DNA of 7,357 bases from PNKC01 sp039917655 (GTDB lineage: Bacteria > Chloroflexota > Dehalococcoidia > Tepidiformales > Tepidiformaceae): the NCBI GenBank assembly GCA_039917655.1, contig JBDSJC010000191.1, positions 1-7,357 on the forward strand. Reading direction: 5' to 3'. The translations under genes were made by a program, and so were the position numbers. Below, one piece after another: positions 1-6,122 of this stretch; position 1 is the first letter of the stretch; each line of letters begins with the position of its first letter. A model generated the notes under the pieces. The model had not been told where the DNA came from, made no database searches, and saw only the letters and a list, made by a program, of their open reading frames with translations.

Positions 1-276
1 GAGAACCCGCGGGCGATCCACGCGTACGAAAAGCTCGGCTTCACAAAGGTCAAAGTGCTCGTTGGGCACGAAGAGCACGAGGGCGCGTTGTGGGACTGCT
101 GGCTGATGGAGCTGTGGGGCCGGGCGGTGAGGGGCATGAACGCGCCCGCAGGGCGTAACCAGCTGTCGACGCCCATCGGCGGAACACAGTGCGAGCGCCA
201 GCATCAGGGTGGGATGACGGTTCTTAACCGACGGGTCGTGACGCCGGCGCTAGTCAAGCTCGACTGGAGAATCTAG
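1..276 (+). CDS. GNAT-family N-acetyltransferase, C-terminal fragment
   Basis: The frame is open from base 1 to the TAG at 274-276 and the 5' part lies outside the window. The first visible residues, ENPRAIHAYEKLGF, are the classic end of a GNAT fold (N-x-R-A-I-x-x-Y-E-K-x-G-F), where the Asn and Tyr lie near acetyl-CoA and the catalytic site. The next stretch ends in WDCWLMEL, which fits the final beta strand of the fold. Family members use acetyl-CoA to acetylate amines on proteins, aminoglycosides or small molecules; the substrate cannot be read from this fragment. A GNAT would usually stop within a few residues of the LMEL strand, but here about 50 further residues follow (from about base 118) with no recognisable fold. 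The original stop may have been lost and the tail may be read-through into unrelated DNA. The family call is firm; the specificity is unknown. Confidence 0.8.
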   Translation, partial: ENPRAIHAYEKLGFTKVKVLVGHEEHEGALWDCWLMELWGRAVRGMNAPAGRNQLSTPIGGTQCERQHQGGMTVLNRRVVTPALVKLDWRI

Positions 277-315
277 ACTGCACCTCGGTTCCGTGAATCC
301 TCGGATGAAGGTGCC

Positions 316-320
316 GGGAG
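316..320 (+). promoter_or_regulatory. ribosome binding site GGGAG deciding the start at 332
   Basis: GGGAG lies 11 bases before the ATG at 332. The in-frame GTG at 293 and ATG at 305 have no comparable purine-rich site at a usable distance, so the ATG at 332 is preferred as the start of the PIN-partner gene. Confidence 0.5.
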
Positions 321-331
321 TTTTGGCGGCC

Positions 332-1093
332 ATGACCGACGACCTCGTGACGTTCAAGCTAGAAGGGCCAATCACGCTCGATGCCTTCAGGGAGGCTCTT
401 GCACGCTTCCACGAGCTTGCAACTGCGGTCGCGGAAGAGGTCGCGCCTGAGCAGCCGTTCGAATGGATCATCGAAGAGCTCCAAGCAGGCAGCGCGGGCG
501 CCGCGTTTCAGACGAGGACGGCACGGGCGGAGTACGGCGCGGAAGTTCGACGGGGGATTTCAACCGCGCTCGACGCCGCAAAAGAAAGCAAGATCGTCCC
601 GTTCAACCTCAGGGTGGCGCGTGCGGCGCGCTCCGTGATCGCTCTGGTAGGCAAAGAAGCTGAGGGCCTGGCTGTAACGACCGAATATGGAGCCATCGAT
701 GTCGTTGTGCCCGTTCTCCTGAGCGCTCCTAGGCAAACTGCGACGGTCGCGTCTTATGGGGTGATCAAAGGCGAAGTCGATGCACTCGTACGATCGAAGG
801 CGCGATTCGTTATCTTTGCGGAGCCCGACAGCAGAGTGGTCAACTGTTACCTCGGTCGTGATGAGGAAGTTGACGCAGTGATGTCTACGCTTTACGGGCA
901 ACGAGTTAGGGTTACCGGGGACATCGAGCGGAATAGGCATTCTGGCCGAATCGTCAGGGTTCAGCACGTCAAGACCGCCGGCGTTGAAATTCTGCGTCGC
1001 GACCGACCGGACTTTGAAAGAGCCTTAGGTGCGTTTCGTGTGCCTAGCTCCACTCCTCCTCCGGAGGAGCGAAGGGCTAAATGGGATGATTGA
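332..1093 (+). CDS. uncharacterised protein with OB-fold-like C-terminal domain, partner of PIN nuclease
   Basis: I do not recognise a named family. The product is 253 residues from the ATG at 332 (266 if the GTG at 293 is used), soluble, with no signal peptide or membrane segment. Residues 1-60 start with a strand then a helix (MTDDLVTFKLEGPITLDAFREA pattern, acidic and Ala-rich), followed by a Gly/Ala turn, GSAGAAF. Residues 61-130 are mixed helix and strand. Residues 139-212 look like a small beta barrel: a strand with GVIKGEVDAL, a strand with ARFVIFAEPDSRVV, a helix with DEEVDAVMSTL, then GQRVRVTGDIER and a last strand GRIVRVQHV. This strand-helix-strand order with V-x-G-x-I is typical of OB-like nucleic-acid-binding barrels. 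The tail (238-253) is Pro/Glu-rich and probably disordered. Its stop overlaps the start of the PIN gene (TGATG), so the two proteins are probably made together and may form a complex. Base use looks less GC-rich than the downstream block, which would fit acquisition by transfer. Antitoxin or RNA-binding partner is inferred from context only. Confidence 0.8.
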   Translation: MTDDLVTFKLEGPITLDAFREALARFHELATAVAEEVAPEQPFEWIIEELQAGSAGAAFQTRTARAEYGAEVRRGISTALDAAKESKIVPFNLRVARAARSVIALVGKEAEGLAVTTEYGAIDVVVPVLLSAPRQTATVASYGVIKGEVDALVRSKARFVIFAEPDSRVVNCYLGRDEEVDAVMSTLYGQRVRVTGDIERNRHSGRIVRVQHVKTAGVEILRRDRPDFERALGAFRVPSSTPPPEERRAKWDD

Positions 1094-1701
1094 TGGCTAA
1101 ACGGGAGTCCGAATTCATCTATTGGGATTCTAACGTCATCCAATCGTACATCGAGAAGCGGGCGGGACGGTGGCAACTACTCCGCAGCTTGTTGCGCGCG
1201 AGCGCCGACATCGCCCAGCCAATAAAGCTTGTCACCTCAACGTGGACGGTCGCGGAAGTGGCCTACTTCGGCGCCCTCGAATCCGACCACGCACTGCCCG
1301 AAGCGTACGAGGCGATTCAGGACTTCTGGGAATCGGACGTCATTGAACTCATCGAGCTGCATGAGCTGATTGCGCTGAAGGCGAAGGACATCGTACGCCA
1401 ATCGCACTTCGATCAATACACAATTAAGCCAAAAGATGCGGTTCATGCCGCGTCGGCACTTTTCCGTGGCGTAGTTGAATTCCACACCTACGACATGCAG
1501 TTTGCTGCCAGGCTGCGAGAACATTACGGGCTATCGGCGGGTCCGCCCACATCGCTGCGGATCAGGACTGGCAACCTTCCGAAGGTTGTTCGTGCAGAAC
1601 AGGGCGTACTCGGCCTCTCGCGTGCTGCCGCTTTGTTCCCTCCCGTTGAGGTCGTTCAGGAGCCCACACTGCCGAGGCCAGACGAGACTGCGACCGAATA
1701 G
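1093..1701 (+). CDS. PIN-domain ribonuclease (VapC-like toxin candidate)
   Basis: The product is 202 residues from the ATG at 1093; a TTG one codon earlier is also possible. The PIN fold shows its metal-binding acids in order: Asp12 in YWDSNVIQSY, Glu55 in STWTVAEV, Asp115 in KPKDAVHAASA and Asp134 in FHTYDMQF. PIN proteins use such a cluster with Mg or Mn to cut RNA, often tRNA or rRNA in VapC toxins. The KDAVHAASA helix and the final T-x-D motif are the best recognition signs. After about residue 145 there is a roughly 55-residue extension (TSLRIRTGNL... to a Pro/Thr/Glu-rich end) longer than in a usual VapC of 120-150 residues. Translation is coupled to the upstream gene by TGATG, the usual gene order antitoxin-toxin. 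The next gene, ending at 1773, is convergent, and the 71-base gap shows no clear terminator. Toxin activity is inferred; the PIN assignment is strong. Confidence 0.88.
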   Translation: MAKRESEFIYWDSNVIQSYIEKRAGRWQLLRSLLRASADIAQPIKLVTSTWTVAEVAYFGALESDHALPEAYEAIQDFWESDVIELIELHELIALKAKDIVRQSHFDQYTIKPKDAVHAASALFRGVVEFHTYDMQFAARLREHYGLSAGPPTSLRIRTGNLPKVVRAEQGVLGLSRAAALFPPVEVVQEPTLPRPDETATE

Positions 1702-1772
1702 AACAGGCATTCAACAAGTTCCGTACATCGATAGAAGTTCGGCCTTGTAGGGTTCAAGCTCCGGTCCCGCCC

Positions 1773-2375
1773 TCACCCCGCAACGTAAGCCCGCCGCGTC
1801 CGCACCCGGTTCCGCCGCGCGTGCTGGATGAGCAGCTGGCGGAACGCGACTTCACGCGCCCGCGCCCAGGCGAGGAACTGCGCCGACACGTCGTTTCCCC
1901 CGGTGTTGAGGCGATCCATCGCGGCCGCGCTGAGGCCGAGCACCGCGTAGGCGGAGGCGCCTGTGGCCACTATGTCCTCCTGTACGCCGGTCAGGGTGGT
2001 GCCGCTGCCATCCAGCGTGTGCTGGGCGGTGTAGGAGATCGTCACCGGCAGCGCGCTCGCGGGCGCGCTATCCACCAACAGCGAAAGCGTCGATCCCCAT
2101 TGCGAAAACTGCGCGTAAGAGGGCGGGAACTCGCCCAGCGGGTACTCCACCCCCTCAACCTCAATCAACCCGGAGAGTGACGCGAGGCTCAAGTCCCGGC
2201 TGCCCGGCGTGGCGTTCAGCGTAGCGGAAGCCTCGCGCGGGATGGAGCGGCTGGTTTCATCGAGGGCGCGTTGGATGTGGCGGTCCAGTTCGCTGTCAGT
2301 CCAGCGATAATTGGCGGCATCGGTGTCGTGCAGGTCCTGGCGCACACGCGTGCGGATCGTGGTCAGTGTGGTCAT
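1773..2375 (-). CDS. phage head-tail adaptor/connector-like protein
   Basis: The product is 200 residues from the ATG at 2375; an in-frame TTG at 2411 would add 12 residues. The N-terminal part, TTLTTIRTRVRQDLHD followed by YRWTDSELDRHIQRALDE, matches the helical start of phage adaptor proteins (SU10-type/gp6-like head-tail connectors), where the W-T/S-D-x-E-L motif precedes a long helix. The middle (about 45-125) is strand-rich (PGSRDLSLASLSGLIEVEGVEYP), and the end (about 135-195) is a pair of helices rich in Ala and Arg that closes with basic residues. In a virion such proteins sit between portal and tail. No portal, terminase, capsid or tail gene is visible nearby, so this may be a relic of a prophage or a domesticated copy, although the frame is intact. 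It lies 66 bases downstream of the small membrane gene on the same strand. I recognise the family from its pattern, not from a search. Confidence 0.65.
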   Translation of the reverse strand: MTTLTTIRTRVRQDLHDTDAANYRWTDSELDRHIQRALDETSRSIPREASATLNATPGSRDLSLASLSGLIEVEGVEYPLGEFPPSYAQFSQWGSTLSLLVDSAPASALPVTISYTAQHTLDGSGTTLTGVQEDIVATGASAYAVLGLSAAAMDRLNTGGNDVSAQFLAWARAREVAFRQLLIQHARRNRVRTRRAYVAG

Positions 2376-2413
2376 GCGGCGAGCATCCGGGCTCAGCGGC
2401 GCGACCGCCAAGG

Positions 2414-2520
2414 GGCCCGTGTCACCCCGGCGCGCCCGCGTTATCGCCGCCGGGGAAGGCTCAGGGCAAGGGTGAGGATGACGCCAGCGGGCACCACAAG
2501 CTCAATCAGGCCCGTGTCAC
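2414..2520. repeat. 12-bp direct repeat pair GGCCCGTGTCAC
   Basis: GGCCCGTGTCAC occurs exactly at 2414-2425 and again at 2509-2520, both in the same orientation and 95 bases apart. The first copy lies between the phage adaptor gene and the small membrane gene; the second lies inside the C-terminal half of the small membrane gene. Flanking bases do not extend the match. It could be a duplication, a recombination scar near a phage-like gene, or chance in GC-rich DNA. Confidence 0.6.
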
Positions 2521-2638
2521 GCATCGTCGCTAACACGTAGCCAACCCCGACAACGGTGAGGACGCCGCCAGCCAGGACCATCGAATCGCCGACGATGAAG
2601 TCCCACCAGAACAGACCGAACCCCTTCAGATACTTCAC
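2441..2638 (-). CDS. small two-helix membrane protein
   Basis: A 65-residue protein starting with GTG at 2638. The start is well supported: GAGGAG lies 8 bases upstream (2647-2652 on the + strand) and the GTGA overlaps the TGA stop of the upstream gene by 4 bases. After a short basic/aromatic start with WWDFIVGDS come two hydrophobic segments, about residues 18-38 (VLAGGVLTVVGVGYVLA) and 43-62 (LIELVVPAGVILTLALSL), then a PRRR end that suggests a cytoplasmic C-terminus by the positive-inside rule. I recall similar short proteins with a W-x-F-I-V-G-D motif in GC-rich bacteria, encoded beside COG4280-type membrane proteins, but no function is known to me. The overlap implies that it is a subunit or partner of the upstream transporter-like protein. 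Confidence 0.82.
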   Translation of the reverse strand: MKYLKGFGLFWWDFIVGDSMVLAGGVLTVVGVGYVLATMRDTGLIELVVPAGVILTLALSLPRRR

Positions 2639-3393
2639 CCTGCAGGCTCCTCAACGGCAGTACCCAGCCCTAACCTTGGCTTCAGGTACCAGACCAGCGC
2701 GACCGAAACCGCCGCATAAACGGCGACGAGCGCGAGGATCGTGGGGTCCTGCAGCGTCCACTCCACGCCCACGCCTTCGCCCACCCAGAACGTCCCGAAA
2801 GCCGAAAGCAGCAAGCCAACGGCGTACTTAATGGTGTTCTCCGGGACGCGGCTCAAGGGCTTGTGGACGACTATCCCGGTGCCCACAACGAGCACCAGAC
2901 CGACTGTCGCGCCCGCAATTGGCAGGTCGAACCGGCCCTCGTTCGCGCCAAAAGTGAGGACGATGAAAGCCACTTCCAGTCCTTCAAGGAAGACGCCCTT
3001 GAAGGCCACAGTGAAGCCTGTCCAGTCGAACGAATTGGGATCCTTGCCTTCACGGCGAAGCATGCGCACTTCGTCTTCGTAGATCTGCGCCTCATTGTGC
3101 TTCGCCTTCAGGCCGGAAGACCGGAGGACTGCCTTGCGCAGCCACTGCAAGCCGAAGATCAGCAGCAGAGTGCCAATCGTCACCCGCAGGACATCGATCG
3201 GGACGTAGTTCACCAACGACGGCCCAAAGGCGATGACAACCACGGACAGGCTCAGCAACCCCGCACCCACGCCGAGCAGCGCCGGGCGCCAGCTCCTCGT
3301 CACACCCACCGCAAGGACGATCGTCAGTGCCTCAACCATCTCCACGCTCGAAGCGAGAAGGGCGGCGAGGAACTGGAGGATGTCGCTTGTCAT
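2635..3393 (-). CDS. COG4280/FTR1-like 7-helix membrane protein
   Basis: The product is 252 residues from the ATG at 3393. Upstream in-frame starts would run into the ABC-F gene and add a Ser/Arg/Pro-rich stretch, so they are not favoured. About seven membrane segments can be seen (roughly 5-29, 37-60, 65-88, 124-149, 157-177, 186-206, 217-237) with a charged loop at 92-122. Two ExxE motifs occupy equivalent places at the first helix of each half: EMVE at 18-21 and EGLE at 137-140. FTR1 iron permeases carry REGLE-type motifs in the same repeated manner, with Glu residues that bind the metal; here the leading Arg is absent. The overall pattern matches the uncharacterised COG4280 membrane proteins. 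A metal-cation permease in the inner membrane is a reasonable inference but the ion is unknown. It overlaps the small membrane gene downstream and starts 67 bases after the ABC-F gene. Confidence 0.78.
   Translation of the reverse strand: MTSDILQFLAALLASSVEMVEALTIVLAVGVTRSWRPALLGVGAGLLSLSVVVIAFGPSLVNYVPIDVLRVTIGTLLLIFGLQWLRKAVLRSSGLKAKHNEAQIYEDEVRMLRREGKDPNSFDWTGFTVAFKGVFLEGLEVAFIVLTFGANEGRFDLPIAGATVGLVLVVGTGIVVHKPLSRVPENTIKYAVGLLLSAFGTFWVGEGVGVEWTLQDPTILALVAVYAAVSVALVWYLKPRLGLGTAVEEPAG
2647..2652 (-). promoter_or_regulatory. ribosome binding site GAGGAG for the small membrane gene
   Basis: Read on the - strand, GAGGAG ends 8 bases before the GTG at 2638. It lies inside the last codons of the upstream membrane protein, so translation of the two genes is probably coupled. 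Confidence 0.75.
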
Positions 3394-3460
3394 GCGTCGC
3401 CCAGTGTTAGCCTCTCGAAGGAAGTTGGCAACGGGGGTCGCGGGTGGCCCTCGTCCCTCG

Positions 3461-5107
3461 CTACTTCGCGGTCTGCTCCGCGTAGTAGCTGTAGCCGCCG
3501 CCGAAGAAACGCACCCGGCCGCCATCCACTTCGATGATGCGGTCGACCAGGCGGTCCAGCAGATAGCGGTCGTGCGAGACGACGATGACGGTTCCCGTGA
3601 AGGCGTCCAGCGCCTCTTCGAGCACTTCCGCAGCCGGGATGTCGAGGTTGTTCGTCGGTTCGTCGAGCAACAGGCAGTTGGCGCCGCGCTGCATCAGGCG
3701 GGCGAGCTGGACGCGGCTCTTTTCGCCGCCGCTGAGCTTCGCGATCGGCTGTGTGGTGGCCGCGTAAGGGATGAGGAAGCGCTGTAGCTGGGCGACCGCT
3801 TCGCCTTCGAACATCGGGCGCGTCTCGCGCAGCGCCTCGATCGGCGTCTGGCGGAAGTCGAGCGTTTCGTGCTCCTGGGCGTAGTAGCCGGTCCTAATGC
3901 TTGGACCCACCCACACCTCGCCGGCGTCAGCTTCCATCTGCCCGAGGATCAGCTTGAGCAACACCGATTTGCCCGCCCCGTTCGGGCCAACGATCCCCAC
4001 CCGCTCGCCGTTCATGATGGTGCCCACGGCGCCGCGCAGGATGACGTTCTCCCCGAACGCTTTGTCCACGTTCCGCAGCTCCACCACTTTGGCGCCGCCG
4101 CGCTGCGATGGACGGAAGTCGAGGAGCATCTTGCGCCGTTCGAGCACCGGCCGCTCCACCTTCTCCATGCGGTCGATCTGGCGCTGTTTGTTATCGGCCT
4201 GCCGTTTGTGGCGCTGGCTAAGGACCATCTTCGCCCACAGCCGAAACCGCGCGACCGCCGCCTCCAGCCGTTCGATCTCCTGTTGTTGCGAGCTGTAGAC
4301 CTGCGACTGCCGAACCTGGGCCAGCTCCTTCTGCGTGGCGTAGCTGGAGTAGTTACCCTCCCAGCGCTTGAGCGCCATCCCCTTCTCCTGCGACCATTCG
4401 AACTCGACGATCACGTCTACCGTCTCATCCAGCAGGTAGCGGTCGTGGGAGACGACAACGACCGTGCCGCCGAAATCGCGAATCACCTTTTCGAGCATCG
4501 CCTTGCGGTCCAGGTCCAGGTGGTTGTCCGGTTCGTCCAGCAGCAGCAGGTCCGGCCCGGAGAGCAGACAGCGGGCGATTCCGATCAGCTTGCGCTGGCC
4601 GCCGCTGAGCACCTCCATCGGCCGCGACCATGCCTCCTCGTCGAAGCCCAGTGCCCGCAGCAGAGCCTCCGCCCGGTTGCGGGCCGCGCCGCCGCCCGCG
4701 CTCTCGTAGCGGTCGAGCAGCTTCGCGTGCTCCTCCAACACCGCATCGAAGCGAGTGGCGTCATCTAACACCGCCGGGTCGGCCATCTGCGCTTCGCAGT
4801 GGGCGATCTCGGAGTTGATGGCGGCAAGGTCGCCGCTCGCCGCAAGCAGTTCATCGAAGGCGCTGCGGCCGGGCAGGCCCGTGAACTCCTGCGGCAGGTA
4901 GGCGACGTGCGCCCCGCGCTTGAAGGTCACCGTCCCGGCGTCCGGCGCTTCGTCCCCGGCGAGCGTGCGCAGCAGTGTGCTCTTTCCCGCGCCGCTGGGG
5001 CCGATCAGCCCGATCTTCTCGCCATCTTGCAGGGACCACGACAGGCCGCGAAAGATCGTGCGGCCACCATGGATGCGAGAGACGTCGTTGAGGTCTGCGA
5101 TGATCAC
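3461..5107 (-). CDS. ABC-F family ATPase (translation factor or ribosome protection)
   Basis: A complete 548-residue protein with two ABC ATPase domains and no membrane segment, the hallmark of ABC-F. Domain 1: Walker A GPSGAGKS at 36-43, signature LSGGQ at 167-171, Walker B LLLLDEP with Glu192, switch His221. Domain 2: Walker A GPNGAGKS at 374-381, signature LSGGE at 458-462, CLLLDEPTNNLD with Glu483, switch His512. Between them (about 255-335) is a basic coiled linker with WAKMVLSQRHKRQADNKQRQ, corresponding to the P-site tRNA interaction region that reaches the peptidyl-transferase centre. ABC-F proteins bind the ribosomal E site and either rescue stalled ribosomes (EttA, Uup, YdiF types) or displace antibiotics. 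Which one applies cannot be read reliably. The start is GTG at 5107. There is no clear SD site, but ACAATA (TATTGT at 5115-5120 on the + strand) lies 7 bases upstream, so a leaderless message is possible. An alternative name is a generic ATP-binding cassette protein. Confidence 0.93.
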   Translation of the reverse strand: MIIADLNDVSRIHGGRTIFRGLSWSLQDGEKIGLIGPSGAGKSTLLRTLAGDEAPDAGTVTFKRGAHVAYLPQEFTGLPGRSAFDELLAASGDLAAINSEIAHCEAQMADPAVLDDATRFDAVLEEHAKLLDRYESAGGGAARNRAEALLRALGFDEEAWSRPMEVLSGGQRKLIGIARCLLSGPDLLLLDEPDNHLDLDRKAMLEKVIRDFGGTVVVVSHDRYLLDETVDVIVEFEWSQEKGMALKRWEGNYSSYATQKELAQVRQSQVYSSQQQEIERLEAAVARFRLWAKMVLSQRHKRQADNKQRQIDRMEKVERPVLERRKMLLDFRPSQRGGAKVVELRNVDKAFGENVILRGAVGTIMNGERVGIVGPNGAGKSVLLKLILGQMEADAGEVWVGPSIRTGYYAQEHETLDFRQTPIEALRETRPMFEGEAVAQLQRFLIPYAATTQPIAKLSGGEKSRVQLARLMQRGANCLLLDEPTNNLDIPAAEVLEEALDAFTGTVIVVSHDRYLLDRLVDRIIEVDGGRVRFFGGGYSYYAEQTAK

Positions 5108-5187
5108 GGCTGCCTATTGTGCGGGAGCGGGAGGCTGACGGCGATCGGCCATCCAGCGCCTGAGACTCGGAGTGAGCCCACTCCACG

Positions 5188-5766
5188 GGCTACAGCCTGC
5201 AGGGGAACCGCAAGGTGCTGGAAGGTAGCAGCCACCCGGACCGCAACGCGCAATTCGAGCATCTGAACGAAGCTGTTCCGCTTCAACTCTCCCTGGGAGA
5301 GCCAGTGATCTCGGTCGACACCAAGAAGAAAGAACTGGTGGGGCCGTTCAAGAATGGCGGCCGTGAGCTTCGGCCCAAGGGCAAGCCAGAAGAAGTGCGG
5401 GTGCACGACTTCCTGATCCCCGAGTTGGGTCGCGTCAGCCCCCACGGGGTCTACGACCAGGGCAAGAACGGGGCCTGGGTGAGTGTCGGGACTGACCACG
5501 ACACGGCTGCCTTCGCCGTAGAGAGCATCCGGCGCTGGTGGCACACGATGGGCGAGCCGCTCTACCCGAACGCCAAGCGGCTGCTCATTACGGCGGACGG
5601 TGGCGGCTCCAACGGCTCCCGCGTCCGGCTTTGGAAGCTCGAGTTGCAGCGGCTGGCGGACGAGACGGGGTTGGAGATGGCCGTCTGCCACTTTCCCCAG
5701 GGCACAAGTAAGTGGAACAAGGTCGAGCACCGTCTCTTCTCGGCGATCACCCAGAACTGGCGCGGC
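5188..5766 (+). pseudogene. ISAzo13-family DDE transposase, truncated at both ends
   Basis: The visible part runs from GYSLQGNRKVLEGSSHPDR to GTSKWNKVEHRLFSAITQNWRG, a long match by eye to the ISAzo13-family (Rhodopirellula-type) transposase core. The catalytic DDE acids are present: the Asp in VISVDTKKKELVG, the Asp in LLITADGGGSNG and the Glu in KWNKVEH (35, 128 and 171 from the GTG at 5215). A full transposase in this family is roughly 400 residues, so the N-terminal helix-turn-helix half is missing. In-frame TGA codons sit at 5161 and 5173, just before the homology. After NWRG the expected C-terminal part is replaced by unrelated residues until the TAG at 5878-5880. No terminal inverted repeats or target duplications could be identified. 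The element is therefore dead, and lies about 80 bases upstream of the ABC-F start on the opposite strand. Confidence 0.85.
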
Positions 5767-5790
5767 ACTCAGCACTTCACTCAGCACTTC
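5767..5790 (+). repeat. perfect 12-bp tandem duplication at transposase break
   Basis: ACTCAGCACTTC occurs twice back to back (5767-5778 and 5779-5790), in frame, giving TQHFTQHF. It starts directly after the last residue that matches the transposase family (NWRG), so it marks the breakpoint. Confidence 0.85.
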
Positions 5791-6111
5791 GTGTCGGCCC
5801 AGGCGAGCGACCATTGTTCTGTGCCGGGCTCCCTCGCGGTTTCTCCGCGTCTCGCCAGTAACCCGACAAAGCGATTGTAGCAGAGGGGGAGCGGTGGGCC
5901 ATGGCCACGTCCCGCAGCGCGCTTGGGCTAAGCCAAAGTTCTGATAGTTGAACGTGGTGAGCGCCGGAAACGCTACGGAGCCCACCGCATCCACGGTGAT
6001 GCTATTCCGATCGAGAGACTAGTAAATGGGACTTTCGGTGCCCAAAGTAGGGCCTGCTTGGCCGGTTAAGAGTCCTTCATCGGTGGATATCGTCACCATT
6101 AGCAAACAGAA
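5791..6111. other. gene-free stretch between transposase remnant and membrane genes
   Basis: About 320 bases with no convincing gene. The open frame of the transposase remnant continues to 5880 but encodes nothing recognisable. A long open frame on the opposite strand exists only because the DNA is GC-rich and antisense to the transposase. A small hairpin, CACCG-CATCCA-CGGTG, is at 5983-5998. The promoter for the gene at 6123 should be in the last 100 bases, but I could not identify a good -35/-10 pair. Confidence 0.6.
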
Positions 6112-6116
6112 AGAGG
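6112..6116 (+). promoter_or_regulatory. ribosome binding site AGAGG before 6123
   Basis: AGAGG ends 6 bases before the ATG at 6123, a normal spacing that supports this start. Confidence 0.65.
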
Positions 6117-6122
6117 TAGCAG

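Noticed and set aside
3394..3525. 44-residue N-terminal extension of the COG4280-like protein
   Set aside because: It would overlap the ABC-F coding end and encodes a Ser/Arg/Pro-rich non-membrane stretch; the ATG at 3393 precedes the first membrane helix directly.
2863..3537. 224-codon + strand frame opposite the COG4280-like gene
   Set aside because: Antisense shadow of a hydrophobic protein; the product is His/Arg/Gln-rich and unlike any protein family I know.
3869..4768. 299-codon open frame on the + strand inside the ABC-F gene
   Set aside because: It lies opposite a complete ABC-F ATPase with all motifs; the product is rich in Leu, Arg and His with no domain.
5104..5994. 296-codon open frame on the - strand opposite the transposase remnant
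   Set aside because: It is antisense to a clear transposase core, has Pro/Arg-rich composition with no recognisable domain, and is expected in GC-rich DNA.
5983..5998. hairpin CACCG-CATCCA-CGGTG
   Set aside because: Only 5 base pairs and no T-tract; too weak to call a terminator or operator.
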